A DNA stretch of 64,000 bases from contig JAKSRM010000003.1 of NCBI GenBank assembly GCA_024403615.1, positions 97,973 through 161,972 on the forward strand, in the 5' to 3' direction. Positions 34,661 through 44,363 of the stretch are shown piece after piece. A program made the position numbers and the translations under genes. Below the pieces are notes generated by a model. It was not told the DNA's origin and searched no databases. It worked only from the letters and a program-made list of their open reading frames with translations. Position 1 is the stretch's first letter. Every line of letters starts with the position of its first letter. This stretch comes from Lachnospiraceae bacterium (GTDB lineage Bacteria; Bacillota; Clostridia; Lachnospirales; Lachnospiraceae).

Positions 34661-35800
34661 CTAATTTCCAACAGCGTAACCGCCGCCTACGTCCGCACCT
34701 AAATCACAGGTGTATCTCCACTCAATGTAATCTCCATCTGCCAGCTGATATCTGGAACATCCATAATTTGGATACCACCAGTTTACGCGGTACATCCAGC
34801 CAGAGCCGGAACCACAATCAAACTCATACAGATTTCCAATGCCTTCCACATAAGCACTGTTATACATTGGTGTCCAGGAAGCCTCCATGTGAATGCCATA
34901 ATAATTACAAGTTCTCTGTAAAACATCGAATACGGATTCGCCATCATAAAACTCTACGGTTACCGGATACAAGATATATCCATCTCCCGGAACACAATCC
35001 AATTTGGAAGGCTCCAACCAATCCAGATTGTTCAAAATGGTGGAGCATTCAATGGAAATGGTGCAATAGTGAGCTACCGGAGGTGCCTCCGTTTGAGGTT
35101 TCTCAACAGAAGTTTCTTTTTCTTTCTCAGTTGGTTCTACCGGAAGAGGTTTTCCCTCTGGGACAGGATCCGTAAGATAGGAGTCCTGTCCAGTCTGGGT
35201 TCCATCAGAAAGTGCTCTGCCGGACTCATCCGTAGCATTTCCTGTTTTTGCATCTGTCGAATTCGATGTTTCGTCTTTTTTTGTTTCCGATTGTTGTTTC
35301 AGCGGCAGAACCTTATAGGTTCCTTTTTTTTGAACTGCCATATTCAGAACAGAAGACTTTTCTCCGGTAATGGATACGTTTGCAACTGCCTCCTTATCGG
35401 TCTGGTCTGCAAAGAATAATTGTGCATTCTCAGCGGTCCAAAGATTTACAGAGTGAATGGCTAGGGTTGCACCAAAATTCAAATCCTCCTCGGAAGAGAG
35501 TTTAAAACTTAAGCTATCTACTTTATCTTCTAAAATCTCTATTGCCAGATTTGTATCTTTTGGCTCTTCAATATCTTTTCCGAATACCGTCCATTCATAT
35601 TCGATTTCGTTGCTTTTTCCTTTAAAAACAATTACCTTGTTTTCATCTTTTAATGCCTGAAAAACAGATTCGGATATGATTCCGTTTTCCGGAATCTCCA
35701 TGCTGTCTTCCAAGGTCGCTGGGACTTCATCAATTCCACAGCTGCAAAGGGAAATTACACACAAAATTCCTATCAATAATGCCGCGATTATTTTTTTCAT
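34661..35800 (-). CDS. DUF4430 (transcobalamin beta-like) lipoprotein
   Basis: 379 aa from the ATG at 35800; the frame reaches a TTG that is itself part of the GGAGAAG ribosome site. The signal peptide ends in LCSC, a lipobox, so it is anchored to the outer face of the membrane. A Lys/Ser/Thr-rich linker (about 170-245) leads to a C-terminal DUF4430 domain: ESVFDVLQRT, GIGNLYEFDCGSGSGWMYRVN, PNYGCSRYQLADGD and EWRYT. This is the same fold as the C-terminal beta domain of intrinsic factor and transcobalamin. It probably hands a corrinoid to the ECF transporter encoded just downstream. Confidence 0.88.
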   Translation of the reverse strand: MKKIIAALLIGILCVISLCSCGIDEVPATLEDSMEIPENGIISESVFQALKDENKVIVFKGKSNEIEYEWTVFGKDIEEPKDTNLAIEILEDKVDSLSFKLSSEEDLNFGATLAIHSVNLWTAENAQLFFADQTDKEAVANVSITGEKSSVLNMAVQKKGTYKVLPLKQQSETKKDETSNSTDAKTGNATDESGRALSDGTQTGQDSYLTDPVPEGKPLPVEPTEKEKETSVEKPQTEAPPVAHYCTISIECSTILNNLDWLEPSKLDCVPGDGYILYPVTVEFYDGESVFDVLQRTCNYYGIHMEASWTPMYNSAYVEGIGNLYEFDCGSGSGWMYRVNWWYPNYGCSRYQLADGDYIEWRYTCDLGADVGGGYAVGN

Positions 35801-35821
35801 AACAATCTTCTCCAAAAATTA

Positions 35822-38800
35822 TTATTTATTGTTTCTGATTTTTTTCTTTAAGATCATGGCAACTACTGCCAGAATCATTGAACCTGCCATAACAAGCAAC
35901 CATCCAGTTACATTGTTGGTGTCGCCGGTACCAGGAACTTTAGAGTCCTTATTTTTGTCTCCAGAATTAGGATCCTTGGAAGGCTGATCTTTATCTTTAT
36001 CTGGGTCCTTATCCTTATCCGGGTCCTTATCTGGATTTGCTGCAGTTACAGTAAAGAAAGTTTCTGCGCTTCCGTCGATTGAACGAATTTCTAAAGTATG
36101 TTTTCCAACACTTAATGACTTGGTGAAGTCTTCTTTTAAAGTAATCCGTGTGGAACCTTCTACTGCTGTGTAGTTGTCAGCCGATACTTCCTTGTCATCT
36201 ACAAGCACTGCATCGAATTTACTGAATGGTGCATTACTGCAGAAGGTTGCAGTCGTTCCTGCTTTAACTTCCTGTTCTGCACCTTCAATAATCTCGTATT
36301 CTTTCTCCAGTTTCTCCCAATCAAAAACATCGGTCATATCGTAGAGAGAATTCTTTCCGTTCAGCATACGGTCATAAGCTACTAATGCGTAGAAGCCCTG
36401 CTCTGTTGCCATCTGGTTATATTCTCCACCTTCGTATCCGTCGGTTGTAGTGAGAACATGGGCAAAACCGCCGTCTTTCAAAGCAAATCTTAAAAGTCCA
36501 TCCAGACCAGAATTTCCTTTTTTCACAAAGCGGGAATCTTTTGCAGGATCAATACCTAAAGCTGCTAATGCGGTCAGAATCTGTGCAGAAGATTCGCTAT
36601 TATCAGAACCCCAGCTTACAAATCCGCCAGTGCTCTGCTGCGACTCAGAAATTGCTTCTAAGGCTTTGTCTACCGCATCCTTTACATCTTTGTTGCTGTT
36701 GTAGTAAGGTGCTAATGCCTGGATTGCCATACCGGTCATATCTGGATCTGCTTTTGTTCCGCTTAAAGCCCATCCGCCATTCGCCAGAGCTTTTGAAAGA
36801 ATTTCTTCTATAAGGGCTTCTCTGGTTACATCACCTTCTACTTCTGGATAATTGCCGCAATCTAAAGCAATCAGTGCCCAGATTGGTCCGTTGATGCCCT
36901 GTCTTCTCAGATATTTCATTTCATTGAGACCTTCAAAAAGATCTACGCCTTCGAAATCTTTTGCATTAATACCCATAGAAGTAAGAGCAACGATAAGTCT
37001 TGAATTCTCGGTAGATTTATTCTTATCCAGTCTCTTTGTCTCTGGATTCATGTTGTCTTCGATATATTCAGCTACTTCTTCCAGATAGTCATCGGATACT
37101 TCTTCGCCATTTCTGGCTAAACCGATTACCATCCAGTCTCCACCGATGGATCCGGTTCCTGGTGTTCCCATTTCTTTCAGCACTTCATTTGTAGCATCCA
37201 GAACTTCTTTATAGTCTTTCTTTTCTGCAGGTTTTCCCTCAAGGTCAAAGCGGTAAGTTCTGCTATATTTGGAATCAACATAAGAAGTTACTTTGATTTC
37301 GAATGCATCTGCATCGGTAATATCTAAATCTTTTAAAGTCCAGTATCTGTTTGGATTGTTTGGCTGGCCTTTTTCCAGAATCGTAATTGGGTCACCAACA
37401 GGTTTTCCGTCTTTTTGTTTTGTAAGAACTACCTCGTCTGACATATCCGCAGCTGTGGAAGTGTTGTAAATCTGAATCAACTGTTCTCCGTTCAGAGTTA
37501 CTTTTTCTGCATCATCTGTCATAAGGACATAATCTGTGGTTGAGGTATTTAATGCTGGTGTCAGTTCTGGTTTTCTTCCCTCTGCACTTACACTAAGATT
37601 TTTGATTACTGGATGAACATACTTCTGGTTTGTGCTTCCTGGGAATACCAGATAGTTGTAAACCACTGGATCGCCAAGACTTGCATCTAAAGGAGCAATT
37701 TCAACCTGAAGATTTAAAATCTTATCTGCATCTAATGCAAAATCTTTAATTTCTGTAGAAACACCGCTGAACAAAGTTTTTTCATTTACTTCTTCTCCGT
37801 CATACCAGTATTTCAGTTTAATTGTGTTGTTGTAATCTGTTGCTGTAACTTTCGCGATTAAAGGCCAGTCTTTCATCTGAGCTGTTGTCTTGGTCCAGTT
37901 CTTGGTATCATTCTTAACAGCATTCCAGTTAAACGCATTGGTATAAGTATTTAATCCACCAACAACGCTGATGCCCGTAATCTTTGTTGCGTCCTCGTAA
38001 GAAGCTGGTTCTTCACTGTCAGTAACGGTAAAGCTGATATCTGGTAAGGAACCGAAACTTCCGAATTTTTCGGATGCATTCATGTTTACAGGAACACCTG
38101 CATCTGTTACATCTCTGTGTGCGCCAAAATCACTTCCCATAGAAGAAAGACTAATATAGCCCTCCAGATTGTTTTCTCCTGCAAAATGAGCAACGAAAGT
38201 AATGTCATTATTTACGGAGAAATCATACTGAGTTCCCTTGCTGGTAAGTAATGCGGTGTCGTTTAACATATAAGCAGTTTTTCCAGTTCCCATATATCCA
38301 GGGTTATAAATTCCACTGAATTTTGGAATTGGTATCTGCAGCTTATCGAAAGAAATGGTTACACTATCACCTGTCTTAATTTCCGGTGCGTCATTTACTT
38401 TCGATTCTTTTGTTGTATTGTTTGTAATGGTATAATTAATTTTCTTTGCACGTACGATTTGATAATCCGTGCCTTTTGCAGTTGTTACTGCGATAATATT
38501 GGTTCCTGCAGTAACTGGTACTTCATAGCTTCCGTCTTCGGATGCGCTTACGCTCTGTTCTGCGCCCAAAGTTGTGCCTACAGAATTTCTAACAGTTACT
38601 TTTTGTACGGTTTCTTCTGGCTGGAAAGCGAAAACGCCTGCATCGCCGTTATAATAAATTGTGTCGAATTCTGCGTCCCAGTCTCCATCTTCTGAAATTG
38701 GATTCCAGGTAATGCTTTCATCACCACCAACGGTTACTACGAAAATTCCATATCTTTCCGGATCGGTTGCTCCGAAAGTTGAAATCGTGGTTGTGTCTGG

Positions 38801-40843
38801 GAATGCACCGAATACATCCAATGCATCATAATAAGCAGCTACGATTGCTGTGCCCTTTTTCAGAGCTTTGATATTTACCCAGTTGTCTTTTGCATTTCCA
38901 TTGCAGCTTACACCGTCTTCATTTGCGGTTACCGGAGTCATACGGATTACGTCGTCTCCGGAAAGAATCTCGTAATGGAAATCTGGCTCTAACATAATGT
39001 TTGCAGTCTGGGAATTTACAATCTGCCAAGCACCACGGAAAGCACGAAGTTTAAAGGTATCGCCCACATTCATGCTCAGTTTGTTCTGAGAATTAATATT
39101 TAAAAGAATTCCCTGGTCATCATAATTTAATGAGCTGGTTGTGGACTTTGGATTTCTTCCCATTGGGAATTCCACAGTAACATCGCTTCCATCTGCCAAG
39201 AAACCAGCCTGAGTGATTTCACCGGCTTTTGATACACGATACTGGTAATTGCTATGTGCAGTTTTTCCTTTGAAAAGGTAAGTTACAGTTCCATCGCCAT
39301 TATCTTTAATGGCATCCATACTTCCATCACCAAGAACAGGTGCAACTTCTTTTACTACATAGTTCTTTGTCTGAGAATAGAACTTTGTTGTTGCATCTTT
39401 TGGAACCGTTACTTTAATCATCTTGTACTGGGTAGCGGAAATCGTCTGAGATTTTGTTGCAGAAACATTCTTTGCAACGCTTACAGCGGAAACCGTTCCT
39501 TTGTAGTACTCGTCGATTTTGCTTTCGCCTAATTCATAGTCCCAAGTATAAGAAGTATTTGCTGCAGTTCCTGTCCAAAGAAGGTAAGGTGTATATAATT
39601 TATTGCTGGAAACATAAGGAGTTCCCGCAACCATGTCCTTCTTCTGAGGATCCTGCATCTTTGTAATGATGTAATCACCAACTTCTGTAAAAGCATTACT
39701 ATTTACATAGAAGTTTGTACGGCAAAGGATAAATGACTTATTTGTATCACTTACCGTAATAACGCCACCGCCGATATTGGTTTCCCCATCTACGCCACGA
39801 TATGCATAAGTTCCTTCTGGAACAGTTAAATCATACTGATGATATTTTCCCTGAGTGCCTTTATCTGTAATCCACTTCTCTGGTAATTCTTCTTCTGCAG
39901 AAGCATCGGTATAAAAAGTTACAGCAGCTGTCGTTGGAACAACCTGAACGGTAACATCTGTTAATTCTGGTTCTGGTTCCGGAACAGTTACTTCATAATT
40001 AAATTTATAAATTACAGCTTTTTCTGAGGTTCCCATGGAAGGCCAGGAAGGATCTGCAGAAACTACAGAAATACTTTCATTGCCTGCTACAGGAATCATC
40101 TCACTGCGTTTATAACCACTAGCTTTTACATCTGGTTCTCCAGAATATGTTCTTACCTGGAATAATTTACATGCAGCTGTTGGAACAACAGTCAGATATG
40201 TGGTTCCTTCTGGAAGTGTTAACTTATATTCTTTTGTATCTTTATCAAAAGCTTTATCCCATGTGATATCCCCCAAAGCCTTTTGTTCTGAATCATAAGC
40301 TTTTACTTCTACTGCCTGAACTCTGGTGTCTGTACCAAAGAAAGATCCTCCAATATCTTCACCCATATCCATCGTGAACATGATACGGATTTCATCTCCA
40401 GCAACTAATTTCCCATTTGCAACGGAAAAAGCGTCAAAACCTTCGTTGGTGAACCAATCATTTAAGGTTCCCATCCAACCGGACATAAAGCTTCCATCAA
40501 AAGCGCCTAATCCTTCGATACTGGAAATATAATTACTTTCTGCTCCCTCTTGTTCGTATCCTTTTTCTGTCAGTGCAGCTACAATGCAGCTCATCATCGT
40601 AGAATCTTCATCGATTACTACCCATTCGTCTAAAAGCGTTCCGGACCAGGCTGGTTCCTCTGTACCACTATCGGAATCATCCGCACTGGTGAACGTTGTG
40701 TTTTCCACAATGACTCTTACTTGCTGCTTCGACGCATCCCTTGGTGCAGCAAATGCCGTACCAGGAATCATTGTAAGAAGCATCAGAAAAGCAAGAATCG
40801 ATGCAAAACACTTTGCAAAAATTGCTTTTGCTTTTTTTCTCAT
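35822..40843 (-). CDS. Giant wall-anchored protein: DUF4430, beta-sandwich repeats, alpha/alpha toroid, sortase-like tail
   Basis: 1673 aa. The signal peptide is residues 1-32 (ending GTAFAAP). A DUF4430-like beta domain spans about 38-165 (DEDSTMMSCIVAAL, GSFMSGWMGTLND, LVAGDEIRI). Several Ig-like/cadherin-like beta domains follow to about 1220. About 1225-1515 is an alpha/alpha toroid of prenyltransferase/terpene-cyclase type with repeats such as GGWALSGTKADPDMTGMAIQAL and GGFVSWGSDNSESSAQILTAL. Another beta domain, a Lys/Asp/Pro spacer, a VPGTGD sortase-like motif, a helix and KKKIRNNK end it. The toroid plus DUF4430 pair is the make-up of intrinsic factor/transcobalamin, in reversed order. 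Confidence 0.85.
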   Translation of the reverse strand: MRKKAKAIFAKCFASILAFLMLLTMIPGTAFAAPRDASKQQVRVIVENTTFTSADDSDSGTEEPAWSGTLLDEWVVIDEDSTMMSCIVAALTEKGYEQEGAESNYISSIEGLGAFDGSFMSGWMGTLNDWFTNEGFDAFSVANGKLVAGDEIRIMFTMDMGEDIGGSFFGTDTRVQAVEVKAYDSEQKALGDITWDKAFDKDTKEYKLTLPEGTTYLTVVPTAACKLFQVRTYSGEPDVKASGYKRSEMIPVAGNESISVVSADPSWPSMGTSEKAVIYKFNYEVTVPEPEPELTDVTVQVVPTTAAVTFYTDASAEEELPEKWITDKGTQGKYHQYDLTVPEGTYAYRGVDGETNIGGGVITVSDTNKSFILCRTNFYVNSNAFTEVGDYIITKMQDPQKKDMVAGTPYVSSNKLYTPYLLWTGTAANTSYTWDYELGESKIDEYYKGTVSAVSVAKNVSATKSQTISATQYKMIKVTVPKDATTKFYSQTKNYVVKEVAPVLGDGSMDAIKDNGDGTVTYLFKGKTAHSNYQYRVSKAGEITQAGFLADGSDVTVEFPMGRNPKSTTSSLNYDDQGILLNINSQNKLSMNVGDTFKLRAFRGAWQIVNSQTANIMLEPDFHYEILSGDDVIRMTPVTANEDGVSCNGNAKDNWVNIKALKKGTAIVAAYYDALDVFGAFPDTTTISTFGATDPERYGIFVVTVGGDESITWNPISEDGDWDAEFDTIYYNGDAGVFAFQPEETVQKVTVRNSVGTTLGAEQSVSASEDGSYEVPVTAGTNIIAVTTAKGTDYQIVRAKKINYTITNNTTKESKVNDAPEIKTGDSVTISFDKLQIPIPKFSGIYNPGYMGTGKTAYMLNDTALLTSKGTQYDFSVNNDITFVAHFAGENNLEGYISLSSMGSDFGAHRDVTDAGVPVNMNASEKFGSFGSLPDISFTVTDSEEPASYEDATKITGISVVGGLNTYTNAFNWNAVKNDTKNWTKTTAQMKDWPLIAKVTATDYNNTIKLKYWYDGEEVNEKTLFSGVSTEIKDFALDADKILNLQVEIAPLDASLGDPVVYNYLVFPGSTNQKYVHPVIKNLSVSAEGRKPELTPALNTSTTDYVLMTDDAEKVTLNGEQLIQIYNTSTAADMSDEVVLTKQKDGKPVGDPITILEKGQPNNPNRYWTLKDLDITDADAFEIKVTSYVDSKYSRTYRFDLEGKPAEKKDYKEVLDATNEVLKEMGTPGTGSIGGDWMVIGLARNGEEVSDDYLEEVAEYIEDNMNPETKRLDKNKSTENSRLIVALTSMGINAKDFEGVDLFEGLNEMKYLRRQGINGPIWALIALDCGNYPEVEGDVTREALIEEILSKALANGGWALSGTKADPDMTGMAIQALAPYYNSNKDVKDAVDKALEAISESQQSTGGFVSWGSDNSESSAQILTALAALGIDPAKDSRFVKKGNSGLDGLLRFALKDGGFAHVLTTTDGYEGGEYNQMATEQGFYALVAYDRMLNGKNSLYDMTDVFDWEKLEKEYEIIEGAEQEVKAGTTATFCSNAPFSKFDAVLVDDKEVSADNYTAVEGSTRITLKEDFTKSLSVGKHTLEIRSIDGSAETFFTVTAANPDKDPDKDKDPDKDKDQPSKDPNSGDKNKDSKVPGTGDTNNVTGWLLVMAGSMILAVVAMILKKKIRNNK

Positions 40844-40893
40844 AGTTTTCCTCCTTGTTTATGTTTTTTTCATAAACCAAAGTACTGTTACAA

Positions 40894-40937
40894 TAAAAAA
40901 ACTCTAAAATGCCCTTGGGGGAAAGGCATTTTAGAGC
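40894..40937 (-). terminator. Strong hairpin terminator ahead of the 1673-aa gene
   Basis: A perfect 12-bp stem, CTCTAAAATGCC / GGCATTTTAGAG, with an 11-nt loop is followed on the minus strand by seven T. It separates the YezD-like gene from the large gene. No new promoter was recognised after it, so it is either an attenuator or a partial terminator setting subunit ratios. Confidence 0.88.
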
Positions 40938-41039
40938 TTCCGGTTTTCCGGTCGGCTTTTTCGTATGTATCTTTGATTATTACGGACTTATTATTTTGCT
41001 GTGAATCTTTTTTGTTTCTGATTCGTAATTATTTCAAAC

Positions 41040-41192
41040 TTACAGCTGGACTGATTTTTTAATTTCTTCCACCCGCACCGGTTTTGAATTATTAATTACA
41101 ATCCGCAGTTCTCCATAATTAATATTTCGCATAATGTCAATTACTTTTTGTTCCTGCTCAGAAAGCAGAACTACTTTCTTTTTCTCTTCCAT
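41040..41192 (-). CDS. YezD-like small protein (DUF2292)
   Basis: 50 aa from the Met at 41192 (AGGAG with 6-nt spacing); upstream in-frame codons lie in the riboswitch expression platform and are not used. The core VIDIMRNINYGELRIVINNSKPVRVEEIKKS is the DUF2292/YezD signature, a small family of unknown function, often in sulfur or cofactor-related operons. It is the first gene after the cobalamin riboswitch and is followed by a second terminator hairpin, so it may be made at a higher level than the transport genes. Confidence 0.8.
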   Translation of the reverse strand: MEEKKKVVLLSEQEQKVIDIMRNINYGELRIVINNSKPVRVEEIKKSVQL

Positions 41193-41235
41193 TTTTTCTC
41201 CTAAAAATAAAATCAGCGGCATTTCTGCCGCATGA

Positions 41236-41265
41236 AAAAAATGAAAAAGCGCGGAAAACCCGCAC
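41236..41265 (-). terminator. Riboswitch expression-platform terminator
   Basis: GTGCGG / CCGCGC stem (one T-G pair) with a GTTTT loop at 41249-41265, followed on the minus strand by TTTTTCATTTTTTTT. It lies 13 bp past the P13 hairpin of the cobalamin aptamer, where a ligand-dependent terminator is expected. Confidence 0.8.
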
Positions 41266-41278
41266 CTAAATAACACTT

Positions 41279-41410
41279 AAGTTTCCGGTGACGGCAGAAA
41301 CTTTTGACGATCCAGGACGACCTGACTTAACTTCTAAAAAGTATCACAGTGACCCACTCGCGGAGCTTCTCACTCCATTCCTCCTTTGCCTTTCGGCAGC
41401 GGACCGTCAA
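41279..41410 (-). promoter_or_regulatory. Cobalamin riboswitch (compact form)
   Basis: On the minus strand, TTGACG (41410-41405) and CGTCAA (41309-41304) form the closing P1 stem. GTCACTGTGA lies at 41353-41344 and the B12-box-like AAGTCAGGTCGTCCTGG at 41328-41312. After P1 comes a 7-bp hairpin AAGTTTC / GAAACTT (41303-41279) that fits P13, whose loop kisses L5. A total of about 130 nt with P13 outside P1 resembles the short class of cobalamin riboswitches. It controls the downstream DUF2292/DUF4430/ECF genes, probably shutting them off when corrinoid is plentiful. Confidence 0.82.
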
Positions 41411-41431
41411 TTTCTATTCAATTCGTTTCGT

Positions 41432-41460
41432 ATGTTAACACAATCCCTTTTTCAAGTCAA
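41432..41460 (-). promoter_or_regulatory. Sigma-A promoter of the corrinoid locus
   Basis: On the minus strand TTGACT (41460-41455), a 17-bp spacer and TAACAT (41437-41432). Transcription would begin near 41425, about 15 nt before P1 of the riboswitch. It lies 30 bp past the xylB stop. Confidence 0.8.
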
Positions 41461-41490
41461 ATTTTTTTGCGATGACCAAAGGGGCGAACC

Positions 41491-42972
41491 TCACTCCTCT
41501 GCCCAGCTGGCAAAAACGCTCTTTAATGCCGGATAAAGCATATGATATTCCTGATAACGTTTTTCATATAACGTTGCCAGTTCTGCATCTGGTTCAATGG
41601 TTTTTGTTACTTTTACCATAGCGTCGCAGGCTGCGTCGATGCTCTCGTATTCGCCTGCAGCCACCATAGCTAACATAGCTGCGCCGAAGCCCGGACCTTG
41701 CTCCGTCTGAAGAATATCCAGTTTAATGTTCAGAACTGCTGCAATGATTTTTCTCCACAGCTCGCTCTTTGCTCCGCCGCCACATAAGTTGCTGCGCTCG
41801 ATGTTTAAACCTAAGGCTTTTGCAGCCTCAATGCTGTCACGAAGGGCGAACGCTACGCCTTCGAAAACTGCCTGAGTCAGTTCTTCTCTCTTGGTGTCCA
41901 TGGTCATGCCGATAAAAGCTGCTCTGGCGTTGGCATCATTGATCGGGCTTCTTTCGCCCATCAGATATGGCAGGAAATAAATATGATTCTTGCCTAAGGC
42001 GTTTTCATCAATTTTCGACTGCTCATCGTTATAGTCTTCCGTACCGAAAATGTCTTCCATAAGCCACTTATTGCAACTAGCGCAGGAAAGCATGCAGCCC
42101 ATGAGATGATATTTTCCATTCGCGTGCGCAAAGGAATGAAGACTGTTATTATCATCTACGCTGAATGCATTTTGGGAAATAAAAACAGTTCCGGAAGTTC
42201 CTAAGGAGATGTTGCAGCTTCCTTCTTTTACAGTGCCTGTTCCGATGGCTGCTGCCGCATTATCGCCAGCTCCTGCAATAACAAAGACATCACTGCTCAG
42301 TCCTAATTCTGCTGCCACTTCCGGAAGAAGAGTTCCAACCTCGTCAGCGGATTCGAAAATCTTCGGCATCTGCTCTTCCTTTAACGAACAGATTTCCAGC
42401 ATTTCTTTGGACCAGGTCTTATGTTCTACATCAAACAAAAGCATACCGGAAGCATCGGAAACATCGGTGCAATGAACCCCAGTCAGCACATAGTTCATAT
42501 AATCTTTTGGAAGCATCACCTTTTCGATCTGTTCGAAAAGTTCCGGTTCATTTTCTTTCACCCAAAGAACCTTTGGAGCCGTAAAACCAGCAAAAGCAAT
42601 GTTTCCGGTGTATTGGCTCAGCTTGCTTTTTCCAATTTCACCATTCAGGAACTGAACCTGTTTTTCCGTTCTTCCGTCATTCCATAAAATCGCTGGGCGA
42701 AGTACCTTGTCTTCCTTATCCAGAATAACCAATCCATGCATCTGGCCACCTAAACCAATGCCAACTACCTGACTTTTATCAATATCGGCTATCAGCTCTT
42801 TTACGCCAGCAAAAGTATTAATTACCCAATTTTCCGGAGCTTGCTCACTCCAACCTGGATTTGGATAATCGCATGGATATTCTTTTGATACTTCATTTAC
42901 AATGTTGCCTTTTTCATCTACTAACAGAAGTTTTACAGATGATGTTCCCAGATCGATTCCTATGTATAACAT
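41491..42972 (-). CDS. xylB: Xylulokinase
   Basis: 493 aa from the Met at 42972, preceded by GAGGAG; the 17 extra upstream codons have no site. YIGIDLGTSSVKLLLVD is the FGGY-family phosphate loop and GGQMHGLVILD carries the xylulose-contact motif MHG. AGAGDNAAAAIGTG and LCGGGAKSELWRKI are the C-terminal ATP-binding blocks. It phosphorylates D-xylulose made by XylA. A hairpin (about 42993-43021) lies between xylA and xylB. Confidence 0.95.
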   Translation of the reverse strand: MLYIGIDLGTSSVKLLLVDEKGNIVNEVSKEYPCDYPNPGWSEQAPENWVINTFAGVKELIADIDKSQVVGIGLGGQMHGLVILDKEDKVLRPAILWNDGRTEKQVQFLNGEIGKSKLSQYTGNIAFAGFTAPKVLWVKENEPELFEQIEKVMLPKDYMNYVLTGVHCTDVSDASGMLLFDVEHKTWSKEMLEICSLKEEQMPKIFESADEVGTLLPEVAAELGLSSDVFVIAGAGDNAAAAIGTGTVKEGSCNISLGTSGTVFISQNAFSVDDNNSLHSFAHANGKYHLMGCMLSCASCNKWLMEDIFGTEDYNDEQSKIDENALGKNHIYFLPYLMGERSPINDANARAAFIGMTMDTKREELTQAVFEGVAFALRDSIEAAKALGLNIERSNLCGGGAKSELWRKIIAAVLNIKLDILQTEQGPGFGAAMLAMVAAGEYESIDAACDAMVKVTKTIEPDAELATLYEKRYQEYHMLYPALKSVFASWAEE

Positions 42973-43031
42973 AATTCTCCTCAAAAAAGGACAAGCCGCC
43001 AGCAATCGCCAACGGCTTGCCAAATATATAA

Positions 43032-44351
43032 TTATAAGCTTAACATTACCTGATTGATTACAGACTCTAAGTATTCCTGCTCGCCGCTAATGTTGGTAGT
43101 TACGTCTCCCATCTTCTCAGCATAAGCTGCCAGAGATTCAAAGTCTTCCTTGCCATCGATGATGCTCTTGCCGATACCGGTTGTCCAGCTAGCATATCTG
43201 TTTGCTACGAACTCATCAATACGTCCATCTTCGATCAGCTTGTCTGCGATTAAATAACCTAAAGCAAAGGTATCCATACCGATGATATGGCCGATTGCAG
43301 TATCTTCTAAGCGGTAAGAACCTCTACGCTGTTTTGCGTCAAAGTTTAATCCTCCGTTGGTGAAGCCGCCGTTCTTGATTACTTCATACATACCTAAGGT
43401 TGCGGTGTAGATGTTTGTTGGGAACTGGTCGGTATCCCATCCTAACAGTTCATCGCCCTGGTTTGCATCGATAGAACCGAACATACCGTTTACTCTTGCA
43501 ACACGAAGTTCATGCTGGAACGTATGGCCTGCTAAAGTAGCATGGTTTGCTTCGATGTTCATTTTGAATCGATCGGTTAAATCATATTTTCTTAAGAAGC
43601 CAATAGCGGTTGCTGCATCGAAATCATACTGATGTTTTGTAGGCTCCTTTGGCTTAGGCTCGATGTAGAAATCGCCTTTGAAACCAATCTTGTCTGCATA
43701 ATCACAAGCCATATGAAGAAGGCGAGCCATGTTGTCTAATTCCAGACCCATATCGGTATTTAATAAGGTTTCATAACCTTCTCTGCCGCCCCAGAATACA
43801 TATCCGTTAGCGCCGAATTTTACGGTCAGTTCCATAGCCTTTTTAATCTGAGCTGCTACGAAAGCAAATACATCAGCGTTTGGAGCTGTGCCAGCGCCGT
43901 GCATGTAACGTGGGTTGTTGAAGCAGTTTGCAGTTCCCCATAAGCAATTGATTCCGAATTCTTTCTGTTTGTCTACGATAATGTCAGAAATAACATCCAG
44001 TCTTTCGTTGCTTTCTGCGATGGTAGCGCCTTCTGGAGCTAAGTCTCTGTCATGGAAGCAGAAATACTTGATGCCTAATTTATTCATCATTTCAAAGCCA
44101 GCATCAACTTTTGCTTTTGCCAGATCCATTGGATCATTTGTGCCAAAGCTCTTGTCCATGGTTCCAACGCCGAACATATCGGTTCCGTCAGCGCCAAGAG
44201 TATGCCACCAAGCCATCGCAAATTTCAGCTGTTCTTCTAAAGTTTTACCTCTAACGATTTTCTTCGGGTCATAAAATTTATACGCAAATTTATTTTTGCT
44301 GTCTGGTCCTTCGTATTTTACTTCTGGTACGTTCTCAAAAAATTCTCCCAT
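43032..44351 (-). CDS. xylA: Xylose isomerase
   Basis: 439 aa, the length of the longer class II enzymes of Bacillota. Catalytic and metal motifs are visible: [12 protein letters not shown] (His and Asp), [41 protein letters not shown] and [19 protein letters not shown]. It converts D-xylose to D-xylulose in the cytoplasm. It is followed by xylB 9 bp past its stop and preceded, 12 bp upstream, by a flavin reductase gene. No XylR or transporter gene is present, so regulation is elsewhere. Confidence 0.96.
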   Translation of the reverse strand: MGEFFENVPEVKYEGPDSKNKFAYKFYDPKKIVRGKTLEEQLKFAMAWWHTLGADGTDMFGVGTMDKSFGTNDPMDLAKAKVDAGFEMMNKLGIKYFCFHDRDLAPEGATIAESNERLDVISDIIVDKQKEFGINCLWGTANCFNNPRYMHGAGTAPNADVFAFVAAQIKKAMELTVKFGANGYVFWGGREGYETLLNTDMGLELDNMARLLHMACDYADKIGFKGDFYIEPKPKEPTKHQYDFDAATAIGFLRKYDLTDRFKMNIEANHATLAGHTFQHELRVARVNGMFGSIDANQGDELLGWDTDQFPTNIYTATLGMYEVIKNGGFTNGGLNFDAKQRRGSYRLEDTAIGHIIGMDTFALGYLIADKLIEDGRIDEFVANRYASWTTGIGKSIIDGKEDFESLAAYAEKMGDVTTNISGEQEYLESVINQVMLSL

Positions 44352-44363
44352 TGTTGTTCTCCT

